Positions 9,075 to 17,242 of a DNA stretch of 64,000 bases are shown in pieces. The stretch is taken from assembly GCF_004121055.1 (NCBI RefSeq), contig NZ_PYAL01000008.1:186001-250000 (forward strand), written 5' to 3'. The notes below the pieces were generated by a model. The model did not search any database and had not been told where the DNA came from. It saw only the letters and a list, made by a program, of their open reading frames with translations. The stretch comes from Achromobacter aloeverae (GTDB lineage Bacteria; Pseudomonadota; Gammaproteobacteria; Burkholderiales; Burkholderiaceae_B). Every line of letters starts with the position of its first letter. Positions within the stretch are counted from its first letter, which is position 1. The position numbers and the translations under genes were made by a program.

Positions 9075-9461
9075 ATGAGCCACGCCAAATCGTTCGTCGC
9101 CGTCGTGGATGACGACGATTCGGTAAGCCGCGCCGTAAAGCGGCTGTTGCGCTCCATAGGCGTGGCAGCCAACACGTTCAAAACGGGCGATGCGCTTCTG
9201 GATATGCTCGACGCTTTCCCGACCTACCGCCCCGCCTGCATCGTCCTGGATATGCAGATGCCCGGGCTGAACGGCCTTCAGACCCAGCGGCAGCTTGCCG
9301 GCACCGGCATCCCCATCATCTTCATCACGGCCCATGACGAGTCCGATATGCGTGCGCAAGCGCTGGCGGCCGGCGCCGTGGCCTACTTGCGCAAGCCCTT
9401 CGAAGACGAGGTCCTCATCAGGGCAGTCACCTTGGCCATGGAGCCGGACGACGGCGCATAG
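9075..9461 (+). CDS. Single-domain response regulator (receiver only)
   Basis: A 128-residue CheY-like receiver without an output domain. Acidic pocket VVDDDDSV, phospho-acceptor Asp59 in CIVLDMQMP, FITAHDE and LRKPFED (switch Lys) are all intact. It resembles the receiver of the FixJ-type regulator just upstream, so it may be phosphorylated by the same kinase. It could act as a phosphate sink, a competitor, or an effector by protein contact. It is the first gene after the palindrome and 41 bases before pqiA, so it is probably the head of the long operon that follows. The partner is not deducible from sequence. Confidence 0.88.
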   Translation: MSHAKSFVAVVDDDDSVSRAVKRLLRSIGVAANTFKTGDALLDMLDAFPTYRPACIVLDMQMPGLNGLQTQRQLAGTGIPIIFITAHDESDMRAQALAAGAVAYLRKPFEDEVLIRAVTLAMEPDDGA

Positions 9462-9502
9462 CGACGCCGCGGACGGCAAAACGCCTCGACGAGCGAAACA
9501 CC

Positions 9503-10792
9503 ATGGACCGTTCCTCTCTCATCGCTTGCCACGACTGCGACCTGCTGCAACGCGAGACCGTGCTCGCGCCGGGCGGCATCGCCTGCTGCAGGCGCTGCCG
9601 CGCGGAACTGTATCGCAGCTATCCGGGCGGCACGGCCCGCCCCCTGGCCTTCGCGATCGCGGCAGCGATCTTCTTCGCCATCGCGAATCTATTCCCGATA
9701 CTCGGGCTGAAGGTCAACGGCAATATCGTCCAGACTACGCTGTCCGGCGCCGTCTGGCTGCTCTATCGCGACGGCATGTGGCCACTGAGCGGGCTTGTCT
9801 TCATCACCACCATACTCACGCCCCTGACCGAAATCCTGGCGGTGCTGTACCTGCTGATTCCCTTGTACCTGCGTCGGACGCCGCCTTGGCCGCGCCTGGC
9901 TTTCCGCGTCCTGCTGCTGGCGCGCCCATGGAGCATGACGGAAGTGCTGATCCTGGGCGTGTTGGTCGCGCTGGTCAAGCTGGCGCATCTCGCGAGCGTC
10001 GTGCCGGGCGTGGGACTATGGACCTTCGGCGCCGCGATGATGTCGCTCGCCGCCATGGCGGCGGCGTTCGACCCCCGGATTGTCTGGGCCTCGAGGCACC
10101 ATCCACTCGCCCGTAACGGCGACAACGGCGGCGACGGCGTGCCCGCCCTGCGCGGTGCGTCCCGCCTGTCGGCGCCGACCGCCGCGCGCGCAGGCATCTG
10201 CGTCTGCCATGGTTGCGGGCAGCTATCCGTTCTCCCGCCGCATGCCCACGCCGGCGACTGTCCGCGTTGCGGCGCCCGCGTGCACCTGCGCAAGCCCGAC
10301 AGCATCCCCCGCACCTGGGCGCTGCTGTCCGCCGCCATGATTCTGTACGTCCCCGCCAACCTGCTGCCGGTGATGAATACCCGTTCATTGTTCGGCTCCC
10401 AGAACGACACCATCATGAGCGGCGTCGTCTACCTGTGGGTATCGGGATCCTGGCCCCTGGCCATCGTCGTCTTCATCGCCAGCGTCGCCGTGCCCATGCT
10501 GAAGATCCTTGCGCTCATGTTCCTGGTCGTCACCGCCCAGATGCACAACGCCGGCATGTCCTTGCGGTGCACGCGCATCTACCGGATGCTGGAATTCGTG
10601 GGGCCATGGTCGATGCTGGACATCTACGTCATCACCATCCTGGTCGCGCTCGTCCAGTTCAGCTCGCTCGCCACGATCAAGGCTGGCCCGGCCGCCATCG
10701 CTTTCGGCGCGGTGGTCGTCCTGACCATGCTGGCGGCCAGGGCATTCGATCCCCGCCTGCTCTGGGACGCCGAGGAGAAGCGCCATGCCTGA
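9503..10792 (+). CDS. pqiA: PqiA-family inner-membrane protein (two tandem PqiA domains)
   Basis: A 429-residue polytopic membrane protein with two repeats of the PqiA domain, each headed by a zinc-ribbon-like Cys cluster (CHDCDLL...CCRRCR and CHGCGQL...CPRCGARV) and followed by about four transmembrane helices. PqiA works with the MCE protein PqiB and lipoprotein PqiC in moving phospholipids between inner and outer membranes, and the Escherichia coli locus responds to paraquat. The motifs LFPIL and ANLLPVMN at the start of the membrane halves are typical. It overlaps pqiB by 8 bp. The gene lies inside an operon starting with a receiver protein. Confidence 0.92.
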   Translation: MDRSSLIACHDCDLLQRETVLAPGGIACCRRCRAELYRSYPGGTARPLAFAIAAAIFFAIANLFPILGLKVNGNIVQTTLSGAVWLLYRDGMWPLSGLVFITTILTPLTEILAVLYLLIPLYLRRTPPWPRLAFRVLLLARPWSMTEVLILGVLVALVKLAHLASVVPGVGLWTFGAAMMSLAAMAAAFDPRIVWASRHHPLARNGDNGGDGVPALRGASRLSAPTAARAGICVCHGCGQLSVLPPHAHAGDCPRCGARVHLRKPDSIPRTWALLSAAMILYVPANLLPVMNTRSLFGSQNDTIMSGVVYLWVSGSWPLAIVVFIASVAVPMLKILALMFLVVTAQMHNAGMSLRCTRIYRMLEFVGPWSMLDIYVITILVALVQFSSLATIKAGPAAIAFGAVVVLTMLAARAFDPRLLWDAEEKRHA

Positions 10793-12413
10793 GCCCAACG
10801 AAACTGCCGGCGCCACGGGGCCTGCCGGGCTGCCCGAAGCAAGCGCCAGTCCCCCTTCGCGCTGGAGCGTCCGGCTCGTATGGCTGGTGCCGCTCGTGGC
10901 CGTGCTGATCGGCGTCTGGCTGGCCGCGCAGGCGGTCATCGAGAAAGGCCCCACCATCACCATCCAGTTCCCCACCGGGGAAGGACTGGAAGCGGGCAAG
11001 ACCAAGATCAAGTTCAAGAACGTCGACATCGGCGTCATCAACCACGTCGACCTGGCGCCCGACTACAAGAGCGTGGTCGCCACCGCCGAGCTGACCAAAA
11101 GCGCCACACGGCTCCTCGTCGAGGATACGCGCTTCTGGCTGGTGAGCCCGCGCATTTCCGGTGGATCGGTGTCCGGCCTCAGCACGCTCCTGTCCGGGTC
11201 GTATGTCGGCATGGACACGGGTTCCAAGACCAAGGAACGGCATGAATTCGTGGCGCTGGAAGAGCCCCCGGTACTCGTCAGCGGCACGCCGGGGCGCGAG
11301 TTCGTACTCAAGAGCGAAAGCCTGGGCTCGCTCGACGTGGGCGCACCCGTCTACTTCCGGCGCCTGCAAGTGGGACAGGTGACGGCCTATACGCTGGATC
11401 CGACAGGCGAAGGCTTGACCTTGCGCATCTTCGTCAACGCTCCCTATGACCGCTACGTGAAGGACGAAACGCGATTCTGGCATGCCAGCGGCGTGGACGT
11501 GTCGCTGGATGCCAGCGGCGTGAAGGTCGACACCGAATCGCTGGTAAGCATCCTCACGGGCGGTCTCGCGTTCCAAAGCCCGCCAGAAGCCCTCAATGCC
11601 AAGGTCGCGGACGCGGACACCGAGTTCCGGCTCTTCAACAACCGCACAGAAGCCATGAAGCGACAGGACCGCATCGTCGATACCTACGTCTTCAATTTCA
11701 AGGAGTCGGTGCGCGGCCTGGCGATAGGCGCGCCGGTGGATTTCCGGGGCATCGTGGTCGGCGAGGTAATCGGCATCTACACCCGCTACGACAGGGTCAA
11801 GGGCGAATTCAGCATCCCCGTGGAGGTGCATCTTTATCCGGAACGCTTCACGTCCCGCTACGCTTCGGGAGCCCCAGGCGGCAGGCTTGGCGACGACCCG
11901 CGCCAGACGGCGCAGTGGCTGGTGGAGCACGGGCTGCGGGGACAGCTGAGGACCGGCAATTTCCTGACCGGCCAGCTGTATGTCGCAATGGATTTCTTCC
12001 CCAACGCCCCCAAGGCAGGCGTGCTATGGGACAAGGGCCCGCCTGAGTTGCCGACCATTCCCGGCGGCCTGCAATCGCTGCAGGACTCGATCACCGGCAT
12101 CGTCGAAAAACTGAACAAGCTGCCGCTCGACGACATGGCCAAGGATCTGCGGCAAGGCCTGAAGGACGCCAGTACGCTGATGAGGACATTGAACAACAGC
12201 GTGGCGCCCGAGGCCCGGGCCGCGATGGTGGCCGCCCGGGCAGCAATGGAATCCGCGACCCGATCCATGCAGCCCGTTCCCGCGCTCGCCCAGGGCGCGA
12301 CGGAAGCCATGCGCGAAATGGCGCGGACCGCGGCGTCTTTCCGGGCGCTGGCGGATTATCTGGAGCGCCATCCCGAGGCGCTACTGCGCGGCAAGACGGA
12401 GCAAAGGCAATGA
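10785..12413 (+). CDS. pqiB: PqiB-family MCE protein (trans-periplasmic lipid tunnel)
   Basis: A 542-residue protein with one N-terminal transmembrane helix (WLVPLVAVLIGVWLAAQAVI) and then three MCE domains. These open at GPTITIQFPTGEGLEAGKTKIKFK, near GREFVLKSESLGSLDVGAPVYFR, and at YVFNFKESVRGLAIGAPVDFRGIVVG. A long C-terminal helical region follows, rich in Ala and Met, which in PqiB-type proteins forms the needle towards the outer membrane. Family length and domain number agree with PqiB rather than MlaD or YebT. It overlaps both neighbours (8 bp with pqiA, 4 bp with pqiC), implying tightly coupled translation. Confidence 0.93.
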   Translation: MPEPNETAGATGPAGLPEASASPPSRWSVRLVWLVPLVAVLIGVWLAAQAVIEKGPTITIQFPTGEGLEAGKTKIKFKNVDIGVINHVDLAPDYKSVVATAELTKSATRLLVEDTRFWLVSPRISGGSVSGLSTLLSGSYVGMDTGSKTKERHEFVALEEPPVLVSGTPGREFVLKSESLGSLDVGAPVYFRRLQVGQVTAYTLDPTGEGLTLRIFVNAPYDRYVKDETRFWHASGVDVSLDASGVKVDTESLVSILTGGLAFQSPPEALNAKVADADTEFRLFNNRTEAMKRQDRIVDTYVFNFKESVRGLAIGAPVDFRGIVVGEVIGIYTRYDRVKGEFSIPVEVHLYPERFTSRYASGAPGGRLGDDPRQTAQWLVEHGLRGQLRTGNFLTGQLYVAMDFFPNAPKAGVLWDKGPPELPTIPGGLQSLQDSITGIVEKLNKLPLDDMAKDLRQGLKDASTLMRTLNNSVAPEARAAMVAARAAMESATRSMQPVPALAQGATEAMREMARTAASFRALADYLERHPEALLRGKTEQRQ

Positions 12414-13006
12414 AGCGACTTCCCCTGTTCATGGCCGGTCCCATGTTGCTGCTGACCGCATGCGCCACCTCGCCCGCGAAGTTCTATACCCTCGATGCCC
12501 AGGCGCCGGCACGCGAAGCTTCGGGACAGGCCGTTCCCGCGATCATCGTGATCAGCCACGTATCCGTCCCGGAACTGGTGGACCGGCCACAATTCGTGCT
12601 GAGGATCGACGCCACCCGGATCAGGATAGACGAGTACTCGCGCTGGGCGGAACCCCTTAAGGAACAGATCGCCCGCGTGCTGGCCGCCGACCTGGCCCTG
12701 TCCTTTCCTGGCGCGTTGGTCTCGACGTCCGCGCGCTGGGAGGATCAGGCTCGCACCCATCAGGTATCGGTCGAGGTGCAGGGCTTCGAATCGACGCCGG
12801 GCGACAACGCCACGATCGCAGTCCTGTGGACCGTCCGCTACCCCGGCAAGGAAGACACCCGCAGCGGACGGTCCATCGTGCGGGAGCCGGTCAAAACGCA
12901 GGAGAACGCGGACCTCGTGCAAGCCCACAGCCGCGCGCTGGCGGGCATCAGCGCCGACATCGCCCGCGCGATCCAGGCCAAGCCACCCTTGACACCGAGC
13001 CCCTGA
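12410..13006 (+). CDS. pqiC: PqiC-family (ABC-type transport auxiliary) lipoprotein
   Basis: A 198-residue lipoprotein with a signal peptide ending in lipobox LLTAC (lipidated Cys18) followed by the family start ATSPAKFYTLDA. The rest matches the PqiC/YmbA type: ISHVSVPELVDRPQFVLR, then DEYSRWAEPLKEQIARVLAADLA. It should sit on the inner leaflet of the outer membrane as the docking partner of PqiB. The ATG overlaps the pqiB stop (ATGA). The last codons are 15 bases before the outer-membrane efflux gene, so pqi and efflux genes probably share one transcript. Confidence 0.9.
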   Translation: MKRLPLFMAGPMLLLTACATSPAKFYTLDAQAPAREASGQAVPAIIVISHVSVPELVDRPQFVLRIDATRIRIDEYSRWAEPLKEQIARVLAADLALSFPGALVSTSARWEDQARTHQVSVEVQGFESTPGDNATIAVLWTVRYPGKEDTRSGRSIVREPVKTQENADLVQAHSRALAGISADIARAIQAKPPLTPSP

Positions 13007-13021
13007 CGCGCCGGGTCCGCC

Positions 13022-14542
13022 ATGCTGCCCGTGGATAGCCTCCGCCGCCTGCTGCTGATGGGCGTCGTCTGCCTTACCGCTTGCAAGGCGGTGGGACCGG
13101 ACTTCGAGCCGCAACGCGAGTCATGGCCCGGCACCTGGACCACCGCCGCGCTGGCGCAGGCCAGCGCACAGGGCGCCGAGGCCACCCACCAGGATACCCG
13201 CGGCTGGTGGCGGGTCTTCGGCGATCCGGCGCTGGACGCGCTGATCGCCGAAGCCGACCAGTACAACGCCGGACTGCGGATCGCGGGATTGCGCATCATG
13301 GAGGCTCGTGCGCAACTGGGCATCGCCCGCAGCGGACGCTATCCGCAGGTACAGGTCGCCACCGCCGACGCCCTGTACCAGAACCGCAGGCAGTTCAATA
13401 ACACGAGTCCCCTGCCCTCCAGCTTCTGGCAGTACAGCGCCGGCGTGAATATCGGGTGGGAACTGGATTTCTGGGGCAAGTTCAGCCGCGCCATCGAGTC
13501 CGCCGATGCTGCCTATTTCGCGGCCCAGGCCAATCGCGAGGATGTCCTGGTACTGCTGCACGCCCAGGTGGCGGAGACCTATTACGCCCTGCGCGTGGCC
13601 GAGGCGCGGCTGCGCATTGCCGGCGACAACGCGCGGATCCAGCGGCGCAGCCTGGAGATCACCGAGCGTCTGTTCAAGGGCGGCGAAACCGACGAACTGG
13701 ATGTGCAACAGGCCAGGACCCAGTACCTGGGCACCTTGAGCAGCATCCCGGACTTCGAGGGCCAGATCGCCCGTAGCCGCAACGCGCTGGCGGTCCTGGT
13801 CGGCCGTCCGCCCAACCCCATGCCGGAGGTGCCGGCGGCAGCCAGGCAGCCGCCGGCCATCCCGTTGATCGATAAGGCCGTGCTGGATGACGTGCCCGCG
13901 AACCTGCTGCTGCGCCGCCCGGACATCCGTGCCGCCGAACTGCTGATCGCCGCGCAGTCGGCGCAGATCGGCGTGGCCCTGGCGGACCTCTATCCGTCGC
14001 TGACCCTGCTGGGCAGCCTGATATGGTCCGCCACGTCCTTGCCAGGCAGCGGCAGCACGCTGGCGCTGATAGGCGGCCCCAGTCTGACGTGGAATATCTT
14101 CGACCATGGCCGCATCAGGAACACCGTGCGGGTCCAGGACGCCAGGCTGCAGCAGTTGATCGTCGCCTACCAGGACGACGTGCGCCAGGCTGCCCGGGAG
14201 GCGGACGACGCAGCCACCGGCCTGGTGAAGTCCGTGGAGCGCGACGGCATCTTGCGCGATGCGTCGCAGGGAGCCGAACGCGCCCTGGTGCTGGCCAATA
14301 CGCTATACCGGGAAGGCTACACGAACTTCGAACGAGTGCTGGACGCCCAGCGGGCCTTGGCGGTCCAGCAGGATGCCTATGTGGTGAATCGCGGCAACGC
14401 GGTGAGCGACCTGATCGCCCTGTACAAGGCCCTGGGCGGCGGTTGGGACACAGACCAGCCATGGGTGGACGATGCCACACGACGCCAGATGCAGCAACGC
14501 ACCGACTGGGGCGGGCTGCTGGATGAAGGGGCGCAGCCATGA
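13022..14542 (+). CDS. NodT-family outer-membrane efflux lipoprotein (TolC-like channel)
   Basis: A 506-residue outer-membrane factor. The signal peptide ends in LTAC (Cys21), then KAVGPDFEP, the usual start of NodT proteins. Two OEP repeats follow, with the conserved WWRVFGDPALDALIAEA, NIGWELDFWGKF, and PANLLLRRPDIRAAELLIAAQSAQIGVALADLYPSLTL motifs. It forms the trimeric exit duct for a tripartite pump whose adaptor and membrane partner are the next two genes. It overlaps the adaptor gene by 4 bp. Substrates are not predictable; related DUF2955-type systems are linked to aromatic or fatty-acid efflux only by analogy. Confidence 0.92.
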   Translation: MLPVDSLRRLLLMGVVCLTACKAVGPDFEPQRESWPGTWTTAALAQASAQGAEATHQDTRGWWRVFGDPALDALIAEADQYNAGLRIAGLRIMEARAQLGIARSGRYPQVQVATADALYQNRRQFNNTSPLPSSFWQYSAGVNIGWELDFWGKFSRAIESADAAYFAAQANREDVLVLLHAQVAETYYALRVAEARLRIAGDNARIQRRSLEITERLFKGGETDELDVQQARTQYLGTLSSIPDFEGQIARSRNALAVLVGRPPNPMPEVPAAARQPPAIPLIDKAVLDDVPANLLLRRPDIRAAELLIAAQSAQIGVALADLYPSLTLLGSLIWSATSLPGSGSTLALIGGPSLTWNIFDHGRIRNTVRVQDARLQQLIVAYQDDVRQAAREADDAATGLVKSVERDGILRDASQGAERALVLANTLYREGYTNFERVLDAQRALAVQQDAYVVNRGNAVSDLIALYKALGGGWDTDQPWVDDATRRQMQQRTDWGGLLDEGAQP

Positions 14543-15663
14543 GCGACGCATCCAGTGCCCGCCCACCCGCGTCCGGCGGCACGGCGCCTGCCTCCGACCC
14601 ATCGCGTAAAGGCGTCCGGTGGGTCGTGCTGCTGATCCTGCTCAGCCTCGCCTGGTATCTTTTCGCCGACCGCTACACGCCCTATACGCAACAGGCGCGG
14701 GTACAAGCCTATGTCATTCCCGTCGCGCCGGAGGTGGCGGGCCGGGTGACCAAGGTCTATGTGCGCAACGACCAGGATGTCCACGCCGGCGCTCCCCTGT
14801 TCGATGTCGATCCCGAGCAATACCGCATTGCCGTCGACAGGGCGCGCGCCGATCTCGAATCGATGCGGCGCCAGGTCGGCGCGGGTACGGCGGGCATCGC
14901 ATCCGCGCTTGCCGCGTTGCGCGCCGCGCAGGCCGGTGAAACCCGGGCCCGCCAGGACGCGCGGCGCCTGGAAGGCCTGTATCGCGAGGATCCGGGCACC
15001 GTTTCCCTGCGACGGCTGGAATTGGCACGCGCCACGCTCGACCAGTCGATCAGCCAGGTCGCGGCCGCACGCGCCGAGGTGCAGCGCGCCCGCGAACAGG
15101 AAGGCGGCCCCGAAGACGTGAATGCCAGGCTGCTCAGCGCCGCCGCTGCCCTGGAAAAAGCCGAGCTCGACCTGGCGAACACGCGCGTGCGCGCGCGCTC
15201 GGCCGGCCTGGTCGTGGACCTGCAGACCGATACCGGCCAGTTCGCCGCCGCGGGCAAACCCGTGATGACGCTGATCGCCATCCATGACGTCTGGATCAGC
15301 GCGGAAATGACCGAGAACAACCTTGGCCATATCGTGCCGGGTTCGCCCGTGGGCATCGTCCTGGATGCACTGCCGGGCCATGTCTTCGAGGGACATGTGC
15401 GCAGTATCGGCCGCGGCGTCAATGCGGGGCCGCCCAGCCCGCCGGGCACCCTGCCTTCGGTGCAGAACAGCCGCGACTGGCTGCGCCCCGCCCAGCGCTA
15501 CCCCGTCATCATCCAGTTCGATCCCGGCGAATTGCCGGACGTCAGCGCGCTGCGCGTCGGCGGCCAGGCCGAAGTCATGGCGTTCCCCACCCAAGGGAAT
15601 CCCTTGAATCCGCTTGGGCGTCTCTATCTGCGCATCATGAGCTGGTTCTCCTATGTCTACTGA
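14539..15663 (+). CDS. HlyD/EmrA-type membrane-fusion (adaptor) protein
   Basis: A 374-residue periplasmic adaptor anchored by one N-terminal helix (VRWVVLLILLSLAWYLF). The biotinyl-lipoyl half-motifs are YVIPVAPEVAGRVTKVYVRNDQDVHAGAPLFDVD and ANTRVRARSAGLVVDLQTDTGQ, separated by an alpha-hairpin of about 100 residues rich in Ala, Arg and Gln. A beta-barrel region (VWISAEMTENNLGHI) follows. It bridges the inner-membrane DUF2955 protein to the NodT channel. Both ends overlap their neighbours (4 and 11 bp). Confidence 0.9.
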   Translation: MSDASSARPPASGGTAPASDPSRKGVRWVVLLILLSLAWYLFADRYTPYTQQARVQAYVIPVAPEVAGRVTKVYVRNDQDVHAGAPLFDVDPEQYRIAVDRARADLESMRRQVGAGTAGIASALAALRAAQAGETRARQDARRLEGLYREDPGTVSLRRLELARATLDQSISQVAAARAEVQRAREQEGGPEDVNARLLSAAAALEKAELDLANTRVRARSAGLVVDLQTDTGQFAAAGKPVMTLIAIHDVWISAEMTENNLGHIVPGSPVGIVLDALPGHVFEGHVRSIGRGVNAGPPSPPGTLPSVQNSRDWLRPAQRYPVIIQFDPGELPDVSALRVGGQAEVMAFPTQGNPLNPLGRLYLRIMSWFSYVY

Positions 15664-16705
15664 CACGTCCGCACTTGCCTTCCCCCTAGGCCGCCGTGCG
15701 CTGCGGCTGGCGGCCGGCGTGGCTTTGTGCATGGCCGCCAGCTTCGGCCTGGCGCTGCCGATACCGTTCATCGCGCCGGCGCTCGCGGTGTTCCTTTTCA
15801 CGATGATGCCTCGTCCGCTTTCCTTCAAGGCGGCGGCCGGCTTGCTGCTGGTGGTCTTGTTGACCACCAGCGTCGGCCTGCTGCTCACGCCCGTCCTGCG
15901 CCACTATCCGGGCAGCGGCGTGCTGGCGATCGGCTTGAGCCTCTTCCTTGCCTTTCGCTACGGCTTACGGGGTGGCAACGCCGTTGTCTCGCTGTTTCTG
16001 GTCGTCGGCCTGACCATGATTTCCGCCGCCGGGTCCGTCGCGTTCGCCTTGGCGCTCGTCGTGATCGAAGCCTTGCTGAAGGGCTTGCTGGTCGTGCTCG
16101 TGGCCTTGCCCTTGTGCCATTGGCTTTTCCCCGATCCCGCCGGCCTGCCGGCCGCGCCGGCCCCTCCCACCCTGCCCCATGCGCTAGCCAGCCGGGTGGC
16201 GCTGCGCGCGACCCTCATCGTGCTCCCCGCCTTGCTGCTTGCCTTGACCGATCCGCTCGCCTACATGCCGATACTCATGAAGTCGGCCAGCCTTGGGAAG
16301 CAGAGTTGCGCGCTCGCGGCGCGCGGCGCGGCGAAGGAAATGCTGGGATCCACGCTGTGGGCCGGCGTGCTGGCACTGCTGTTCTGGCACGCGCTGGGCC
16401 TGCAAGTGAATCTATGGATGCTCTTCCTCTGGACCCTGCTGTTCGGGCTGGTGATAGCGGCCAGGATCTACCGGCTGCGACGCTCGCGCTTTTCCCCGGG
16501 CTTCTGGTTGAACACCCAGGCGACGATGATCATCCTGCTGGGCCAGTCCATCCAGGACAGCGTCGCGGGCAAGGATGTCCAGACCGCTTTCGCGGTGCGC
16601 ATGGGACTGTTCCTGTCCGTGGCGCTGTATGCATGCCTGATGCAGCACCTGCTTGCGTGGCCAGCTCGCCCATCCCCTTCTTCCAACGCCCTCATGCCTT
16701 CCTGA
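15653..16705 (+). CDS. DUF2955-family inner-membrane protein, probable efflux component
   Basis: A 350-residue polytopic protein with about ten hydrophobic segments, split by a short cytoplasmic-looking stretch (FPDPAGLPAAPAPPTLPH). Family members lie next to HlyD-type adaptors, as here, and resemble the membrane half of aromatic-acid exporter (FUSC-like) proteins. The role is therefore inferred to be the inner-membrane translocator of the tripartite pump. The start ATG lies inside the end of the adaptor gene (11-bp overlap). No ATP-binding motif is present, so it would rely on ion gradients or act as a passive partner. Confidence 0.8.
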   Translation: MSTDTSALAFPLGRRALRLAAGVALCMAASFGLALPIPFIAPALAVFLFTMMPRPLSFKAAAGLLLVVLLTTSVGLLLTPVLRHYPGSGVLAIGLSLFLAFRYGLRGGNAVVSLFLVVGLTMISAAGSVAFALALVVIEALLKGLLVVLVALPLCHWLFPDPAGLPAAPAPPTLPHALASRVALRATLIVLPALLLALTDPLAYMPILMKSASLGKQSCALAARGAAKEMLGSTLWAGVLALLFWHALGLQVNLWMLFLWTLLFGLVIAARIYRLRRSRFSPGFWLNTQATMIILLGQSIQDSVAGKDVQTAFAVRMGLFLSVALYACLMQHLLAWPARPSPSSNALMPS

Positions 16706-16718
16706 AAGGAGCGACATC

Positions 16719-17225
16719 ATGACCATCCTGTCCGACACCGACACCGCCCAGGAACCCGCCGCCACGGGAGGATGGCGTTTCAAGGTGGGCATCGGCCTCT
16801 TCCTCTTTGCCTTCGCCTTGTGGCTGCTGGTGCCGCTCGCAGGATGGCTGGACGTGCCCGGCGGACGCATCGCGGCATTGACCGGGGTCATCTTCATCGC
16901 CAACAAGGTGCTGATCATTACCTGCATCGCCGTGATGGGCAAGGTGGGATTCCAGCAACTCAAGGCGATCGTCTTCGGCCATGCGAAGCGCCTGGCGCCC
17001 GTCGCCACGGTGGGCCCTGTTCGCCACGCCATCGGCCTCGTGATGTTTTTCGTTCCGCTCATCTCGGCCATGCTGGAGCCTTATGTCGACACCATCTGGC
17101 CCGGGCTGCGCCCCAACCTGTGGCAAGTCCAGGCGGCGGGGGACCTCATGCTGATTGCGAGCCTCTTCGTGCTGGGCGGCAATTTCTGGAACAAGCTGCA
17201 CGCGCTGTTCGTCCGCACGGCATGA
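16719..17225 (+). CDS. Small four-helix membrane protein (transporter-suffix-like), function unknown
   Basis: A 168-residue protein with four predicted transmembrane helices (LFLFAFALWLLVPLAG; IAALTGVIFIANKVLIITCIAVMG; HAIGLVMFFVPLISAMLE; LMLIASLFVLGG). It matches the type of small protein found at the end of efflux operons and sometimes fused to transporters. A clear AAAGGAG precedes the ATG. It is the last gene of the rightward operon, 13 bases after the DUF2955 gene, and ends only 17 bases from the convergent exchanger gene; I see no terminator in that gap. Its function is not known to me. Confidence 0.7.
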   Translation: MTILSDTDTAQEPAATGGWRFKVGIGLFLFAFALWLLVPLAGWLDVPGGRIAALTGVIFIANKVLIITCIAVMGKVGFQQLKAIVFGHAKRLAPVATVGPVRHAIGLVMFFVPLISAMLEPYVDTIWPGLRPNLWQVQAAGDLMLIASLFVLGGNFWNKLHALFVRTA

Positions 17226-17242
17226 CGCTCGACGTCCTCCAG

